Below are positions 4,949 to 5,522 of a stretch of DNA of 5,522 nt, piece by piece. The position numbers and the translations under genes were made by a program. Source of the stretch: Clostridia bacterium (GTDB lineage: Bacteria > Bacillota > Clostridia > UMGS1883); NCBI GenBank assembly GCA_900768005.1, contig CAAGBE010000007.1, forward strand, positions 1 to 5,522, read 5' to 3'. Each line of letters begins with the position of its first letter. Positions within the stretch are counted from its first letter, which is position 1. Below the pieces are notes generated by a model, which was not told the DNA's origin, did not search any database, and saw only the letters and a list, made by a program, of their open reading frames with translations.

Positions 4949-5522
4949 ATGAAAGCAAAAAATGTAATTGCGTTCTTACTGGTTGTTGTTATAATTGTTG
5001 CTTGTGCTTATATAGCGGCATTTGACGTAACAATCGGTGGTTTCAGAGTTCCCAGTACCTTCGACAAAGAAAGAGGTATCAGACAGGGACTCGACCTTGT
5101 AGGCGGCTCGGTTATAGTATTTGAGCCTGATGTAGAAGACCTTTCTACGGTAACTGATGAAGATATGGGCGCGGCAGAAACAATTATCCGCAAACGTCTT
5201 GACGACCAGAATTTTTCCGAGGCTACTCTTTCCCGTCAGGGCAAGACAAGTATCCGTGTTGAAATTCCCGGCGTTGACGACCCCCAGACAGCTGTTAAAA
5301 TGATAGGTGCTACTGCAAAGCTTGAATTCCTTGATGCAGACGGAAAATCCATTATGGATGCCCGCGGAAACATCAAAAAAGCTACTGCATTCTACGGACC
5401 TATTGAAGAATACGGTAACAGTGTACACTATGTACAGCTTACATTCACTTCTGAAGGACGAAAGAAATTTGCTGATGCTACTGCAAAAGCAGTAAGCGCG
5501 GGCGAAGGAAAGAACATTATCG
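4949..5522 (+). CDS. secD: Protein translocase subunit SecD, N-terminal part (3' truncated)
   Basis: An open frame of 191 complete codons runs off the right edge without a stop. It begins MKAKNVIAF and has one N-terminal membrane helix (about 6-24). The SecD D1 signature GLDLVGGS (47-54) follows, then the first periplasmic-type domain with AETIIRKRLDDQN (76-88), the conserved PGVDDP (107-112) and a GATAKLEF segment (121-128). SecD, with SecF, is an RND-like membrane factor that uses the proton or sodium gradient to help pull proteins through SecYEG. Full-length SecD is about 400 residues or more, and in some Firmicutes it is fused to SecF, so the window cannot tell secD from secDF. The consensus RBS and strong upstream promoter fix the start and imply expression independent of yajC. 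The yajC neighbourhood supports the call. Confidence 0.95.
   Translation, partial: MKAKNVIAFLLVVVIIVACAYIAAFDVTIGGFRVPSTFDKERGIRQGLDLVGGSVIVFEPDVEDLSTVTDEDMGAAETIIRKRLDDQNFSEATLSRQGKTSIRVEIPGVDDPQTAVKMIGATAKLEFLDADGKSIMDARGNIKKATAFYGPIEEYGNSVHYVQLTFTSEGRKKFADATAKAVSAGEGKNII

Noticed and set aside
4976..5428. Minus-strand 150-codon open frame opposite secD
   Set aside because: The plus strand encodes conserved SecD motifs with a consensus promoter and RBS; the antisense frame is cysteine- and serine-rich shadow sequence.
1..5522. CRISPR array, tRNA/rRNA, phage, toxin-antitoxin or other defence system
   Set aside because: I found no regularly spaced repeats, tRNA-like cloverleaf with conserved positions, or genes typical of such systems.

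Overview
The window looks like a contig end from a low-to-moderate GC Firmicute of the class Clostridia, probably a gut-type Ruminococcaceae/Oscillospiraceae or Eubacteriales relative. This is inferred from AAGGAGG-type ribosome binding sites, AT-rich sigma-A-like promoters, the pairing of an MBOAT acyltransferase with a DHHW-type protein, and a yajC / TIGR04086-type membrane protein / secD gene order. The first 31 bases are not biological: they match the 3' end of the Illumina TruSeq/P5 adapter, so the truncated first gene is a sequencing or assembly edge.

Layout, left to right. (1) Bases 33-554 (+) hold the C-terminal part of an AlgI/DltB-like MBOAT O-acyltransferase. (2) Bases 554-825 hold a compact, non-coding, repeat-like element. 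It has 23-bp terminal inverted repeats (21 of 23 positions match) enclosing two further long-range stems, each capped by a hairpin. It fills almost exactly the space between the MBOAT stop codon and the ribosome binding site of the next gene. (3) Bases 838-1974 (+) encode a DHHW/AlgJ-like, SGNH-type membrane-anchored protein, the usual partner of such an MBOAT. (4) Bases 1973-2016 form a near-perfect bidirectional terminator between convergent genes. (5) Bases 1999-3342 (-) encode a 12-TM APC-family amino acid permease. (6) Bases 3343-3475 are a divergent promoter region. (7) Bases 3476-4078 (+) encode a small unrecognised lipoprotein-like or membrane-anchored protein. (8) Bases 4111-4440 (+) are yajC. 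(9) Bases 4443-4480 form a strong hairpin whose 3' arm contains the Shine-Dalgarno sequence of the next gene. (10) Bases 4483-4860 (+) encode a four-TM TIGR04086/YrzE-type membrane protein. (11) Bases 4949 to the end (+) are the N-terminal part of secD, with its own strong promoter and RBS; it has no stop inside the window.

How the genes fit together. The left pair probably O-acylates an extracellular polysaccharide or other envelope glycan: the MBOAT passes acyl groups across the membrane and the SGNH/DHHW protein uses or transfers them outside. The right block is a protein-export locus: YajC and SecD are accessory parts of the Sec translocon, and the TIGR04086-type protein is a common but functionally unassigned neighbour. 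The permease is a separate transport gene between them. The most notable non-genic structures are the MITE-like folded element at 554-825 and the SD-containing hairpin at 4443-4480. No CRISPR array, tRNA, rRNA, phage gene or defence system is visible.
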